Shown: positions 45,799 through 54,650, counted from the first letter of the stretch. The stretch is DNA of 64,000 nt from Ruminococcus sp. (GCA_020861185.1 JAJBSV010000005.1:19468-83467); one strand, 5' to 3'. A program made the numbers and translations. Notes: generated by a model from the sequence alone, not told the origin.

Positions 45799-47316
45799 TC
45801 ACTTTTCGCTCTTTTCGGTCTTATTTTCGATGGCGGGATAGTCGGGAACACGGTTGAAGGTCTCGGTGAGCGTTCTGAGACGCTTCGAAAGTGCCGGACT
45901 GAGCTCCTCCTTCGAGATTCTCCAGCGCCAGTTGGTGCCGACGGTCGAGGGAACGTTGATTCTCGCCTCGTTTCCGAGCTCAAGGAAGTCCTGTGGCTGT
46001 GCGATGACGACATCTGCGGTGCTCGACCAGCCGAGGCGGATAAGTGCATCAGGGATTTCCTTCTTGCTCGTGACGTTCAGATATTTCTTGGCGAAGTTAA
46101 GAGCCTTGCCCGAAAGCCCGTCCGCCCAGCCCTTGGCGGTGTCCGAGTCATGGGTGGAGACATAGGCGACATAGCTGTTCGAAGTGTAGTTACAAGGGAG
46201 ATAGTCGCTCTTTCCCGTCGGGTCGAAGGCGAACTGCAACGCCTTCATTCCCGGGTATTCGGTATCTTTCAGGAGCTTTACGACGTCGGGGGTAATGAGT
46301 CCCAAATCCTCGGCGATGATTCTCTTCCTGCCGAGCCAGTAGTTGGCGGAGTTGAAGAGCTCCATCCCCGGTCCCTTCTCCCAGGTGCCGTTTACGGCGT
46401 CTTCGTCGCCATGCGGAATCGAATAGTAACCCGCAAAGCCGCGGAAGTGGTCGATTCGGACGACATCATAAATATCGGTCGTGTGGGCAATTCTCTTGAC
46501 CCACCAGTTATAGCCGTCAGTCTGCATCTTCTTCCAGTCATACAAGGGATTGCCCCAGAGCTGACCCTTCGTGGCATAGTCATCCGGCGGGCAACCGGCG
46601 ACGTGAACTGGGTTTCTGTCCTCGTCGAGCTCGAAAAGTTCCGGGTTCAGCCAGACGTCGACGCTATCGTGGGCACAATATATCGGCATGTCGCCGATAA
46701 TCTCGATTCCCCTGTCGTTTGCATACTTTTTGAGTGCATACCACTGCTTATAGAATTCGTACTGAACGAATATGTAGAAGTTTATTTCATTCGAAAGGCG
46801 TTTCTTTGCCTCAGCTATTGCTTCCGGCTCTGCCAGCTTGAGCGGCTTATCCCATTCGAACCACGGGAGCCCACCGTTCTCGTCCTTGAGTGCCATAAAG
46901 AGGGCGTAATTCTCCACCCACTTCGACTGCTTTTCAAGAAAAGCCTTGTAATCTTCGTCGGGAACGAATCTCGAGAAAGCCGTCCGAAGGGTGCCCCAAA
47001 CGGTCTCGTAGAGCATGCCGTAGTTAATATATCTCGGGTTGTCGCCGTACTTAACGGTTTTATACTCCGAGGGCTTCAGGAGCCCGTCCTTGTGAAGGGT
47101 TTCAAAATCTATAAAGTAGGGGTTTCCCGCATATACCGAGCAGGACTGATAGGGCGAATCGCCGTAGCTCGTGGGCGAAAGCGGCAGTATCTGCCAATAG
47201 TGCTGTTCCGATTTCCGAAGAAAATCGACAAACTCCCTTGCTTCCTTGCCCATTTTTCCGATTCCGTAATCGCCCCAAAGCGAGGATATTCCCAAAAGAA
47301 TACCGCTGACTCTCAT
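45799..47316 (-). CDS. malQ: 4-alpha-glucanotransferase (GH77)
   Basis: A 505-residue GH77 amylomaltase that moves glucan chains between maltodextrins and releases glucose, in the cytoplasm. Motifs: SGILLGISSLWGDYGIG at the start, WQILPLSPTSYGDSPYQS, GDMPIYCAHDSVDVW, VVRIDHFRGFAGYYSIP (nucleophile Asp in RIDHFRG), IIAEDLGLITPDV (acid/base Glu) and YVSTHDSDTAKGW. Start: GGAGG is only two bases from the first ATG but eight from the second (MRVSGILL), so I use 47316. It provides the intracellular part of starch use, complementing the secreted GH13 enzyme at 8-9.6 kb. Confidence 0.94.
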   Translation of the reverse strand: MRVSGILLGISSLWGDYGIGKMGKEAREFVDFLRKSEQHYWQILPLSPTSYGDSPYQSCSVYAGNPYFIDFETLHKDGLLKPSEYKTVKYGDNPRYINYGMLYETVWGTLRTAFSRFVPDEDYKAFLEKQSKWVENYALFMALKDENGGLPWFEWDKPLKLAEPEAIAEAKKRLSNEINFYIFVQYEFYKQWYALKKYANDRGIEIIGDMPIYCAHDSVDVWLNPELFELDEDRNPVHVAGCPPDDYATKGQLWGNPLYDWKKMQTDGYNWWVKRIAHTTDIYDVVRIDHFRGFAGYYSIPHGDEDAVNGTWEKGPGMELFNSANYWLGRKRIIAEDLGLITPDVVKLLKDTEYPGMKALQFAFDPTGKSDYLPCNYTSNSYVAYVSTHDSDTAKGWADGLSGKALNFAKKYLNVTSKKEIPDALIRLGWSSTADVVIAQPQDFLELGNEARINVPSTVGTNWRWRISKEELSPALSKRLRTLTETFNRVPDYPAIENKTEKSEK

Positions 47317-47344
47317 ACACATTTCCTCCGTTTTCTGATAATAA

Positions 47345-47378
47345 AAATAGCCGTAACTATTACGACTATTCTATCAAA
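47345..47378 (-). terminator. Hairpin between the serine hydrolase gene and malQ
   Basis: In mRNA sense AATAGTCGTAA-TAG-TTACGGCTATT followed by TTTA. It can stop read-through from the upstream gene. It also overlaps the malQ -10 region and start. Confidence 0.5.
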
Positions 47379-47396
47379 TATCACAAGACATTTCAA
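47368..47396 (-). promoter_or_regulatory. Promoter of malQ
   Basis: Minus strand TTGAAA (47396-47391), 17-base spacer, TAGAAT (47373-47368). Confidence 0.6.
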
Positions 47397-47401
47397 GTAT
47401 T

Positions 47402-48493
47402 TCAATCATTATTTTCCGAGATTTCTGCCCAGGCAGCGTCGGAATAGCCTTCAATCAGATAGGAAATCTCTTCATACAATTCGTAATCCTCGCTGTCCTC
47501 GCCTTCCAAATTCGTGAGAATCGCCAGAACGTACGGGTGCTCGGCTTGCGAATCCTTCGCGTCAACATAGGCTATGTCGTGGAAGGCATACTGCGTCCAG
47601 CCGTACTTGCGATAAAGTGTATAGCTCGACTTTATCATCGGGATTCGGGTGATGGCAAGGTGTGACTTGAAGGTCTCGACATAGGGGTTGTCGCTCTCAA
47701 GAAACTGCGCCAATATCCTCGCATATGCTCCCGCCGACTCGGTGCAGATTTTCTCTTGGGTAAGCCTCGTGTCAATTTCATGTGTGCAACCATAATCAGC
47801 GCAATACTCAGCAAAATCATCCCAACTGATCAGGTCTTTCAGCATCTGGTAAGCGATATTGTCGCTTCTGATTACCGCAAGCTCGAGAAGCTCCATGACT
47901 GTATATTGGTCGCCGGCCTCGCCGTCCTGGATGATTCCCGTGCCGCCCATATAGTGCCGCTGTTCATAGGTCAGCACCGTGTCGCCGTCAATTTCACCGG
48001 CGGCTAATTTTTCGTAGAGATAGACGACAAACGGAATCTTAACACAGCTTGCGACGGGATAGTGAACGCCCGGATTGATTTCGAAAGAATAGCCGGTCTC
48101 AAGGTCCATATAGTAAATCGAGACGACCTTTTCCCGAGTGACATTCCCCTCTTCGTCGGTGGTTTCGTTATAGATGTCGCAGGTGCATTCTTCCTCGTCG
48201 CCGTCGCAGTTCTGATTGACGCCGTAGCGGTCGAAGATTTCCTGCAATTCGGTGAAGAATTCTTCGGGGAATGAGAAATCAATAGTGACAACTTCGGGCT
48301 CGGGTTCTGTCGTTGTGACTTCTGCTGTAGTAGCTTCCGTAGTGGTCGTGATTTCGGTAGTGGTCGCCTCTGTGGTAGTTGTAACAGCTTCCGTGGTGGA
48401 GGTAGTAGTACTCTCCTCGGTCGTTACCTCCACATTCCCGCAGGCACAAAAAAGCAGGGAGACGATTAAGACTACGGAAATAATTCTTCTCAT
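47402..48493 (-). CDS. Lipoprotein serine hydrolase of the class A beta-lactamase fold
   Basis: A 363-residue lipoprotein (lipobox FCACG). A threonine/glutamate-rich linker of about 45 residues follows, then a penicillin-recognising domain. SxxK is visible in ASCVKIP, the SDN motif in RSDNIAYQML, and a KTG-like triad in RKYGWTQYAFHD. Family members are class A beta-lactamases or D,D-peptidase relatives. A cell-wall or housekeeping function is as likely as drug resistance. An insert with CDGDEEECTCDI before SxxK may be a disulfide or metal loop. It follows a PrsA-like foldase gene, separated by a branched hairpin. Confidence 0.82.
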   Translation of the reverse strand: MRRIISVVLIVSLLFCACGNVEVTTEESTTTSTTEAVTTTTEATTTEITTTTEATTAEVTTTEPEPEVVTIDFSFPEEFFTELQEIFDRYGVNQNCDGDEEECTCDIYNETTDEEGNVTREKVVSIYYMDLETGYSFEINPGVHYPVASCVKIPFVVYLYEKLAAGEIDGDTVLTYEQRHYMGGTGIIQDGEAGDQYTVMELLELAVIRSDNIAYQMLKDLISWDDFAEYCADYGCTHEIDTRLTQEKICTESAGAYARILAQFLESDNPYVETFKSHLAITRIPMIKSSYTLYRKYGWTQYAFHDIAYVDAKDSQAEHPYVLAILTNLEGEDSEDYELYEEISYLIEGYSDAAWAEISENND

Positions 48494-48531
48494 AGTAATC
48501 GCTCCCCTGCTTTAAATTCAAATATTACGGT

Positions 48532-48612
48532 AAGAACGGTGGCGGGCATTGCCCGTAAAATAGCCATTAGGGCTATTTTAGCCGTTCTTTCGTAGTTGCC
48601 GCAGGCAACTAC
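48532..48612. repeat. Nested palindrome (three-way junction) between foldase and serine hydrolase genes
   Basis: An outer stem AAGAACGG/CCGTTCTT encloses CGGGC-ATT-GCCCG and TAAAATAGCC-ATTAG-GGCTATTTTA. A separate GTAGTTGCC-GCA-GGCAACTAC sits beside it and includes the foldase stop codon. It is probably a processing or partial termination structure in the minus-strand mRNA. Confidence 0.7.
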
Positions 48613-49775
48613 TGGATACAGCCATAGGACAACATATCATGATACTCGCTGTAGGTCATGGTGCAGTTTGCAAGAACCTCGTCAACGTAGTCGTTGAATA
48701 CTATGCTGATATAGTCGGTCTTGAGGTCGTCCCAGTTCTCTTCGATATACTCATCCTGCTCAAGGCGATAGATGATGTGGTAGCCGTAGACGCTCTCAAC
48801 AATTCCGCTAAGCTCGCCGACCTCAAGGGCAAATGCGGCATTCTCAAAATCTTCGACCATCTGACCGGTGGTGAACATATAGCCGGCTTCGTTGTCGACC
48901 ATACCAGAGTCGTCGGCATCCTGAGCATATTCATAAACAGTGGCTTCGATGTCGTCGCTTGCCTGAATTTCGGCAAGGATTTCCTCGGCATAGGCAAGAG
49001 CCGCCGCCTGAAGCTCCTCGTCGGTAGCGTCGGCATACTCTTCGTCGTCAGCGAAGTGGTCGGAAGTGATAAGAACGTGGTAAACTCTTACATAATCGTT
49101 CTGGAGGCTTTCTTTGATTTCGTCGTCGCTCTTAAGAAGAAGCGGGTCGTCTCCGCCGTAGAGCTCGAGATAAACTCTTTCGCAAAGAACGCTCTGGGTT
49201 ACGATTCTTTCAAGAAGGTCATAGGTGATGCCGGAAGCCTCGAGTGCTTCATAGAACTCGTCTTCCGAGTCGAAGCTGTCGATTTCCTCCTGCATAACTT
49301 CGTCAATTTCCTCATAGTCCTCGTCGGTGAGCTCGATGTCATAGATATCGGCAAGGATTGCTCCCCACTGGTTGTCCTCGACATAGTAATCTACGATGGT
49401 CATGAAGGTCTCGAAGAGGTCTTCGTTGTCCTCCCAATAGGAGTCGTCGGTGAGACCGTAGTAGCTGAGAAGATACATATACATATATCTGTACTCATCG
49501 AACGGAACCTCGACGGAGCCGCTCATCTCGTCGCTTGTGATGGTGAGCATAACGAGATTCTCGGTGTCAATCGCTTCGCCGTCGATATAGAGACCCGCCG
49601 CGAGGGTTTCGGAGTCGGAATCCTCATCATCGGTGGAGTCGGTGGAATCCGTGGAATCGGATGTCGAATCGGACGTACCATCCTCATCGGTTGTGGTGTC
49701 TCCGCAGGACGCGAAGCAGGATACCGCAATCGTCAAAGCCATGATGAATGCGAGTAGTTTCAAAAATTTGTTCAT
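48609..49775 (-). CDS. PrsA-like foldase lipoprotein with parvulin domain
   Basis: A 388-residue lipoprotein (lipobox FASC) with a Ser/Asp/Thr-rich linker after the anchor. A helical region (about 90-215) is followed by a PpiC/parvulin-type domain: YVRVYHVLITSDHF starts the domain and GELSGIVESVYGYHIIYRLE ends it, as in PrsA and SurA. It should help fold secreted proteins outside the membrane. A second PrsA/SurA-like lipoprotein is encoded at 443-1597. The serine hydrolase encoded next could be a client. Confidence 0.87.
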   Translation of the reverse strand: MNKFLKLLAFIMALTIAVSCFASCGDTTTDEDGTSDSTSDSTDSTDSTDDEDSDSETLAAGLYIDGEAIDTENLVMLTITSDEMSGSVEVPFDEYRYMYMYLLSYYGLTDDSYWEDNEDLFETFMTIVDYYVEDNQWGAILADIYDIELTDEDYEEIDEVMQEEIDSFDSEDEFYEALEASGITYDLLERIVTQSVLCERVYLELYGGDDPLLLKSDDEIKESLQNDYVRVYHVLITSDHFADDEEYADATDEELQAAALAYAEEILAEIQASDDIEATVYEYAQDADDSGMVDNEAGYMFTTGQMVEDFENAAFALEVGELSGIVESVYGYHIIYRLEQDEYIEENWDDLKTDYISIVFNDYVDEVLANCTMTYSEYHDMLSYGCIQ

Positions 49776-49899
49776 TGGAATTTCTTTGCCTTTCTTTTGT
49801 AAATTCGTTCCGTTAGCTCAGGCGTGGCATGTGCAACACGCCGCCAATAACAGGTATTGTATTCCCTGATTGTGATAATGTGATGACAATTAGAAAAAA

Positions 49900-50469
49900 C
49901 TACGCCTTTGCGGGAGCTTCCTCCGGCTTCTTGTTGTACTTCTCGCCGTAAATCTCGTCATAGTTTGCGATGCTTTCGCGGATAATATCCACAGCGGCTT
50001 TTCTGCCCATAACCTCGTCAACGGCGGTCTGCTTGCCCTCAAGCTGTTTGTAAACGGTGAAGAAGTGAATCATCTCGTCGAAGATGTGGCTCGGCAAGCC
50101 TTCGATACTGCGATATGAGTTGTAGCTCGGTTCCTCGAAGGGAACAGCGATAATTTTCTGGTCCATTCTGCCGTTGTCAATCATGTTGATAACGCCGATG
50201 GGATAGCACTGGACGAGCACGAGCGGCACCAGAACCTCATTACTGAGAACCAGAACGTCGAGCGGGTCGCCGTCGTCTGCCAGAGTCTTCGGTATGAAGC
50301 CGTAGTTTGCGGGATAGTGGGTGGATGTATAAAGGATTCGGTCGAGTATGAGAGCTCCCGACTTCTTGTCGAGCTCATACTTGGTCTTACTTCCCTTGGA
50401 AATCTCGATAACCGCTAAGAAGTCGTCGGGCGTAACCCTTTCCTTGTCAATATCATGCCATAGGTTCAT
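49900..50469 (-). CDS. ppa: Inorganic pyrophosphatase, family I
   Basis: A 189-residue soluble pyrophosphatase that drives biosynthetic reactions by hydrolysing pyrophosphate. Family I signatures are present: EISKGSKTKYELDKKSGALILDRIL, HYPANYGFIPKTLADDGDPLDVLVL (metal-binding Asp cluster) and DNGRMDQKIIAVP. The ORF track starts 16 codons early; the ATG at 50469 (MNLWHDIDK) has AGGAAG upstream. The C-terminal tail (KKPEEAPAKA) is short and disordered. A single gene with its own promoter. Confidence 0.95.
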   Translation of the reverse strand: MNLWHDIDKERVTPDDFLAVIEISKGSKTKYELDKKSGALILDRILYTSTHYPANYGFIPKTLADDGDPLDVLVLSNEVLVPLVLVQCYPIGVINMIDNGRMDQKIIAVPFEEPSYNSYRSIEGLPSHIFDEMIHFFTVYKQLEGKQTAVDEVMGRKAAVDIIRESIANYDEIYGEKYNKKPEEAPAKA

Positions 50470-50505
50470 ATTATTTCTTCCTTTCTGTCTTTTGATTATG
50501 TGATA

Positions 50506-50534
50506 ATTATATACCAATGGGATTTAATTTGCAA
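50506..50534 (-). promoter_or_regulatory. Promoter of ppa
   Basis: Minus strand TTGCAA (50534-50529), 17-base spacer, TATAAT (50511-50506). Confidence 0.8.
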
Positions 50535-50565
50535 TAGTTGACTGCAAATAAGACTAAAAAACAAT

Positions 50566-50880
50566 TTATTCTAATTGCTTGTTGATGTCCATTCCACCAT
50601 AGAGTACATGAACAATCTCAACCGTCATTTCCTCTTCATTTGGGAGATAAAACACCAGATATTTATCCACAGGTAATACACGCAAGCCTCGGCTATGCCA
50701 AGGCTCCCCGTCATAAAGGCGGAAGCGCATTGGCATTTCATCAAGGCTGTCGATTCTATCAAGAATCCTGTTTAAAACCTTCTTAGCTGTTGCCGGCTCC
50801 AAAAGCACATGTTCGATATAAGTTTGAATATTTCTCAGTTCCCGTCTGGCTCGCGCCGTATAAACTATTTCAAACTTCAT
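50566..50880 (-). CDS. RelE/ParE-superfamily toxin
   Basis: A 104-residue toxin of the RelE/ParE fold: FEIVYTARARRELRNIQTYIEHVLLEPATAKKVLNRI, then basic and Tyr residues in RLYDGEPWHSRGLRVLPVDKYLVFYL. RelE-type members cut mRNA on the ribosome and ParE-type members poison gyrase; the two cannot be separated by eye. The start overlaps the antitoxin gene by four bases, the usual antitoxin-first arrangement. Confidence 0.85.
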   Translation of the reverse strand: MKFEIVYTARARRELRNIQTYIEHVLLEPATAKKVLNRILDRIDSLDEMPMRFRLYDGEPWHSRGLRVLPVDKYLVFYLPNEEEMTVEIVHVLYGGMDINKQLE

Positions 50881-51182
50881 ATTCCAAAATCTCGCTTCAT
50901 TTCAGCTTTTATTTGCTCAGCGGTGTAAACTCTGCCGTTTCGTATGTCATCCATACCCATTTCGATTTCAGCGTCAAACTCTTCCTTTGTCATCGAACCA
51001 TAAGCAAGTGGCTTCTCTACCGGAATCTTGACTTCAAACGGAATGCCATGATGGAGTACGACCTGCTTCAGAAACATTCCCACCGCATTGGACATCGGGA
51101 TTCCAAGCTCGTTCAGAACTTCCTCCGCCTGTTCCTTGACTTCAGGCTCAACTCGAGCGTAAACAGTTGATGTTCTTGACAT
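50877..51182 (-). CDS. RelB/DinJ-family antitoxin
   Basis: A 101-residue antitoxin. The N-terminal TSTVYARVEPEVKEQAEEVLNELGIPMSNAVGMFLKQVV is the ribbon-helix-helix DNA-binding and dimerisation domain of RelB/DinJ proteins. The C-terminal half wraps the toxin. It should repress its own operon through the TTGC/GCAA inverted repeats at the promoter. First gene of the toxin-antitoxin operon. Confidence 0.88.
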   Translation of the reverse strand: MSRTSTVYARVEPEVKEQAEEVLNELGIPMSNAVGMFLKQVVLHHGIPFEVKIPVEKPLAYGSMTKEEFDAEIEMGMDDIRNGRVYTAEQIKAEMKRDFGI

Positions 51183-51205
51183 AAAAACACATCCTTTCGC
51201 TTGCT

Positions 51206-51234
51206 ATTATACCACATTTGCTAGCGAATTGCAA
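51206..51234 (-). promoter_or_regulatory. Promoter and operator of the relBE-type operon
   Basis: Minus strand TTGCAA (51234-51229), 17-base spacer, TATAAT (51211-51206). The spacer and -35 box contain TTGCTAGCGAATTGCAA and neighbouring TTGCT/AGCAA repeats, a likely binding site for the ribbon-helix-helix antitoxin. Confidence 0.75.
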
Positions 51235-51270
51235 GCTAATTGCAAACAAAATGGCAGATTGCTACGAAAG

Positions 51271-51293
51271 AAATTTCAGCAAAGCTGAAATTT
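51271..51293 (-). terminator. Hairpin after argS
   Basis: AAATTTCAGC-AAA-GCTGAAATTT, a 10-bp perfect stem. The minus-strand side continues CTTTCG, so the U tract is poor. Confidence 0.45.
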
Positions 51294-51327
51294 ACTTTCC
51301 TCGGTGCGAACGCAGTGAGCAACGAGT

Positions 51328-53085
51328 TTACATGTTTTCGACTGTCTCAATCGCCAACAAATCAAGTTGCTTCGCAATCACCCTTCTTGCCATCAGGCAA
51401 AGTGCAATCAGGTCGTTGCGCTTCTGCTCATCCGGCTCGCTCAGGATATGCTCGTCGTGATAGAGTCTCGAGAAGGTCGAGGCGATATTATAGGCGCTGT
51501 CGCAGAGGACGCAGGGGGCGAGGTCTGTATAGGCTTTATCGTAAGTCTCACCTAAGAGTGCAAAGTCGAGGGCGAGTTCACGTTCGATATCGGAATAGAT
51601 GCCGCCGATGGGGCGAGCTTCGTCGTAGGAAATGCCCGCTTTCTTGAGAATCGAGTTGATTCTGGTGACGGTATAGAGGAGATATGTGCCGGTCTTGCCG
51701 TCGAATGCGAGGAACTTGTTCAAATCGAAAACATAGTCCTTCGAGGGCTGATTCGAGAGGTCGCCGAACTTGATGGCGGCAACGCCGATTTTCTCGGCAA
51801 TCTCCTGCTTGTCGCCGGAGACATATTCGGAATCCTGTAGCTTCTCAAGAGCTCCGTCGGTCGCCATTTTGATGAGCTCTTCGAGGCGCATTACTCCGCC
51901 CGCTCTTGTCTTGAAGGGCTTGCCGTCCGAGCCGTTCATTGTTCCGAAGCCTATGAGCGTCAGCTCAGTATCTGCGGGAACGAGCTCCGCCTTTCTTGCA
52001 CAGCGGAAAACTTGGGTGAAGTGTAGCGACTGCCGCTTGTCGACGACATACCAGATTTTTTGTGGCTTGAAATCGTGCTCACGTTGGATAATCGTTGCAA
52101 GGTCGGTCGTGGCATAGGCGCTCGAATCGTCCGACTTCTTTATCATAACGGGAGGAACGGTTATCTTGTCAGACTCTTCGGCAACGTCGACAACCTGTGC
52201 GCCGTCGCTCTCATAGAGAAGCCCCTTTTCGGTCAGGCGGCTTATGAGCTCGTCGGTGTAGGCATCGCAATCGCTCTCGCCGTACCAATAGTCAAGGTCG
52301 ACGTTGAGCTGTCCGAGAATCTTCTTGATATCCGACTTCGAGACCTCGACAATCTGCTTCCAGAGGGAGTAGTAGCCGGGGTGATGATGCTGGAACTGAT
52401 AGACTATCTTGTGAGCCTTCTCCTTGAACTCCTCGTCCTCCTTGCTCTTGGCGCTCGCGAACGGGTAGATTTCGTTCAGCTCGTTCACGTCGATTTTGGG
52501 GAGACCGTCGTGCTCGGGGTCAAAGCCCTCTTGGAAGCATGCCCATTCGGGGTGGCGCTCCTGATACTCGGCAATGACGAGCCCCAAGGGCGTTCCCCAA
52601 TCTCCCAAATGTGCGTCGCCGACAACTGTTCTGCCGGTGGCACGGGCGATTCTCTTCAAAGATTCGCCGATGATGGAGGAACGGAGATGCCCGATATGAA
52701 GCGGCTTCGCGACGTTCGGACCGGCATAGTCTATTACGATGGTTTCGGGAGTCTCGACCTGAGGCACGCCGAGGTTCGGGTCATCAACGACGCCGTTGAC
52801 GTATTCAAGAAGAAACTCGTCGGTTAGTGTCAGATTTATAAAGCCCGGCTTGACGGCTTCGGCTTTCCGGAACATGGAATTTTCAGAAAGAATCCCCGCA
52901 ACCTCTTCAGCAATCATGAAGGGCGCCTTGTGATAGAGCTTGGCGCCGGCAAACGCACCGTTGCACTGGAACTGGCAGAGATCCATTCGATCTGATACGC
53001 TGACGGTTCCGAGGTCTTTAGAATATCCGGCTTTTTCAAACGCTTCGGAAACAACCTCCGAAAGCAGTACTGTTATTTTCTTCAT
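51328..53085 (-). CDS. argS: Arginyl-tRNA synthetase
   Basis: A 585-residue class I synthetase. The N-terminal Add1 domain recognises the tRNA D-loop. The HIGH-type motif is AGPNVAKPLHIGHLRSSIIGESL. The Lys-type KMSKS equivalent is relaxed, as is usual for ArgRS (GFGTMNGSDGKPFKTRAGG region). The C-terminal DALR anticodon domain ends ETVENM. The ORF track starts 37 codons early, reading through a REP-like element; the ATG at 53085 (MKKITVLLSEV) has GGAGA upstream. Confidence 0.96.
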   Translation of the reverse strand: MKKITVLLSEVVSEAFEKAGYSKDLGTVSVSDRMDLCQFQCNGAFAGAKLYHKAPFMIAEEVAGILSENSMFRKAEAVKPGFINLTLTDEFLLEYVNGVVDDPNLGVPQVETPETIVIDYAGPNVAKPLHIGHLRSSIIGESLKRIARATGRTVVGDAHLGDWGTPLGLVIAEYQERHPEWACFQEGFDPEHDGLPKIDVNELNEIYPFASAKSKEDEEFKEKAHKIVYQFQHHHPGYYSLWKQIVEVSKSDIKKILGQLNVDLDYWYGESDCDAYTDELISRLTEKGLLYESDGAQVVDVAEESDKITVPPVMIKKSDDSSAYATTDLATIIQREHDFKPQKIWYVVDKRQSLHFTQVFRCARKAELVPADTELTLIGFGTMNGSDGKPFKTRAGGVMRLEELIKMATDGALEKLQDSEYVSGDKQEIAEKIGVAAIKFGDLSNQPSKDYVFDLNKFLAFDGKTGTYLLYTVTRINSILKKAGISYDEARPIGGIYSDIERELALDFALLGETYDKAYTDLAPCVLCDSAYNIASTFSRLYHDEHILSEPDEQKRNDLIALCLMARRVIAKQLDLLAIETVENM

Positions 53086-53123
53086 AAAAAAATCTCCAAT
53101 CGACGTAGTCGAATAGGCATTGG

Positions 53124-53147
53124 CGGGCGGATAATATCCGCCCCTAC
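53124..53147. repeat. REP-like half element E
   Basis: CGGGCGGATAATATCCGCCCCTACA, one arm of the element without its partner. It lies in the 5' leader of argS. Confidence 0.8.
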
Positions 53148-53167
53148 AATTTTGCATTCGTAGATTG

Positions 53168-53196
53168 ATTATATCACAACGTGAATGAAAGCGCAA
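53168..53196 (-). promoter_or_regulatory. Promoter of argS
   Basis: Minus strand TTGCGC (53196-53191), 17-base spacer, TATAAT (53173-53168). Confidence 0.75.
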
Positions 53197-53220
53197 GTAT
53201 TATATTTTCACCGAAATATC

Positions 53221-53249
53221 TTGAATTGTCGCCTGAAATAGTGTATAAT
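53221..53249 (+). promoter_or_regulatory. Promoter of the NfeD/SPFH operon
   Basis: TTGAAT (53221-53226), 17-base spacer, TATAAT (53244-53249). Confidence 0.8.
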
Positions 53250-53304
53250 ATTTATTGGTAAGCCCAAACGGTTTAAAACGGTCTTATGAAAGGAGTTTTT
53301 CGAA

Positions 53305-53733
53305 ATGGATGTCATTTATTGGCTGATTGCCGTTATAGCCTTTATTGTCCTGGAGGCGGTTACATATCAGCTCGTGTCCGTGTGGTTCGTCATCGGCTCA
53401 TTAGCCGGACTTTTAGCGGCGGCTCTCGGGGCGAGTGTCATGGTTCAGGTTGTCGTGTTTGTGATTGTATCGGCGCTGATGCTCATAATACTTCGACCTC
53501 TTTCGATGAAGCTTCTCAAGCCGAAGGGGCTCAAGACCAACACCGACCGGCTGATCGGCGAGGACGTTCTCATCACCGAGAATGTCTCGAACATATCCGG
53601 CACCGGCAAGGGCAAAATCAGCGGCATGACATGGACGGTCCGCTCGGAATCCGGAGAAGACATTCCGGAAAACACTGTGGCAACCGTTGTCAGAATCGAG
53701 GGCGTAAAGCTCATCGTAAAAGCAAAGAGCTAA
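53305..53733 (+). CDS. NfeD-family membrane protein
   Basis: A 142-residue protein with two to three N-terminal membrane helices (VIYWLIAVIAFIVLEAVTYQL and VWFVIGSLAGLLAAALGASVMVQVVVFVIVSALMLIIL) and a C-terminal OB-fold (GEDVLITENVSNISGTGKGKISGMTWTVRSE). This is the short NfeD type. NfeD genes are almost always beside an SPFH/stomatin gene, as here, and the two proteins are thought to act together in membrane microdomains. Confidence 0.92.
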   Translation: MDVIYWLIAVIAFIVLEAVTYQLVSVWFVIGSLAGLLAAALGASVMVQVVVFVIVSALMLIILRPLSMKLLKPKGLKTNTDRLIGEDVLITENVSNISGTGKGKISGMTWTVRSESGEDIPENTVATVVRIEGVKLIVKAKS

Positions 53734-53753
53734 TCTGAAAGGAGAAAAATCTA

Positions 53754-54650
53754 ATGCCAATCGTAATCATTCTTATTCTCATAATCATCGCGCTTATCGC
53801 GGTCAACATCAGAATCGTTCCGCAGACGTTTGCGTTCGTAATCGAGCGCCTCGGCTGTTATCAGACCACTTGGAACGTCGGTCTTCACGTCAAGGTTCCC
53901 TTCGTCGACCGTATAGCAAGAAAGGTCAGCCTGAAGGAGCAGGTTGTCGACTTCGCTCCCCAGCCGGTTATCACCAAGGATAACGTCACCATGCAAATTG
54001 ACACCGTCGTCTACTATCAGATTACCGACCCGAAGCTCTATGCCTATGGCGTCGAAAGCCCGATGATGGCGATTGAAAACCTCACCGCAACGACTCTTCG
54101 TAACATCATTGGCGACCTCGAGCTCGACGAAACCCTCACTTCGCGTGATACGATTAATACGAGAATGCGCGCCTTCCTCGACGAAGCTACAGACCCTTGG
54201 GGCATCAAGGTCAACAGAGTTGAGCTCAAGAATGTTATGCCTCCGGCTGACATCCAGAATGCGATGGAGCGCCAGATGAAGGCGGAGCGTGAGCGCCGCG
54301 AAGCTATCATCAAGGCGGAAGGCGAAAAGAAGAGCGCAATCCTCATTGCCGAAGGTGAAAAGGAAAGCGCAATCCTCCGTGCCGAAGCCAAGAAGGAAGC
54401 CGCCATCAAAGAAGCCGAAGGCAAGGCAGAAGCAATCATCAAGATTCAGGAAGCCAACGCCGCAGGTATCAAACTCATCAACGACGCCGACCCGAAGCAG
54501 GGATATCTGACCCTCAAGTCCCTCGAGAGCCTCAACGCCCTCGCCGACGGCAAGGCGACAAAGATTGTCGTCCCCTCGAGCATTCAGGGCATCGCCGGTC
54601 TCGCCACTTCCGTGGCGGAGGTTGTCAAGACGGACGAGGCGGCGAAGTAA
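53754..54650 (+). CDS. SPFH/band 7 (stomatin-like) membrane protein
   Basis: A 298-residue protein with one N-terminal membrane anchor (IVIILILIIIALIAVNIRIV). The SPFH domain follows (AFVIERLGCYQTTWNVGLHVKVPFVDRIARKVSLKEQ ... NLTATTLRNIIGDLELDETLTSRDTINTRM). A long Ala/Glu/Lys-rich coiled coil (about residues 170-240) and the C-terminal segment ALADGKATKIVVPSSIQGIAGL come next. Such proteins form large rings that organise the membrane. It lies 20 bases after nfeD in the same operon. Confidence 0.94.
   Translation: MPIVIILILIIIALIAVNIRIVPQTFAFVIERLGCYQTTWNVGLHVKVPFVDRIARKVSLKEQVVDFAPQPVITKDNVTMQIDTVVYYQITDPKLYAYGVESPMMAIENLTATTLRNIIGDLELDETLTSRDTINTRMRAFLDEATDPWGIKVNRVELKNVMPPADIQNAMERQMKAERERREAIIKAEGEKKSAILIAEGEKESAILRAEAKKEAAIKEAEGKAEAIIKIQEANAAGIKLINDADPKQGYLTLKSLESLNALADGKATKIVVPSSIQGIAGLATSVAEVVKTDEAAK

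Noticed and set aside
46150-47517. 455-residue plus-strand ORF opposite malQ
   Set aside because: Shadow of the GH77 gene; the translated sequence shows no domain and lacks a ribosome binding site.
47402-48493. Calling the serine hydrolase an antibiotic-resistance beta-lactamase
   Set aside because: The motifs fit the fold, but SCVK and KYG are divergent and context is cell envelope; resistance cannot be claimed.
48639-49757. 372-residue plus-strand ORF opposite the PrsA-like gene
   Set aside because: Mirror of the real lipoprotein gene in the opposite strand; no promoter or ribosome binding site.
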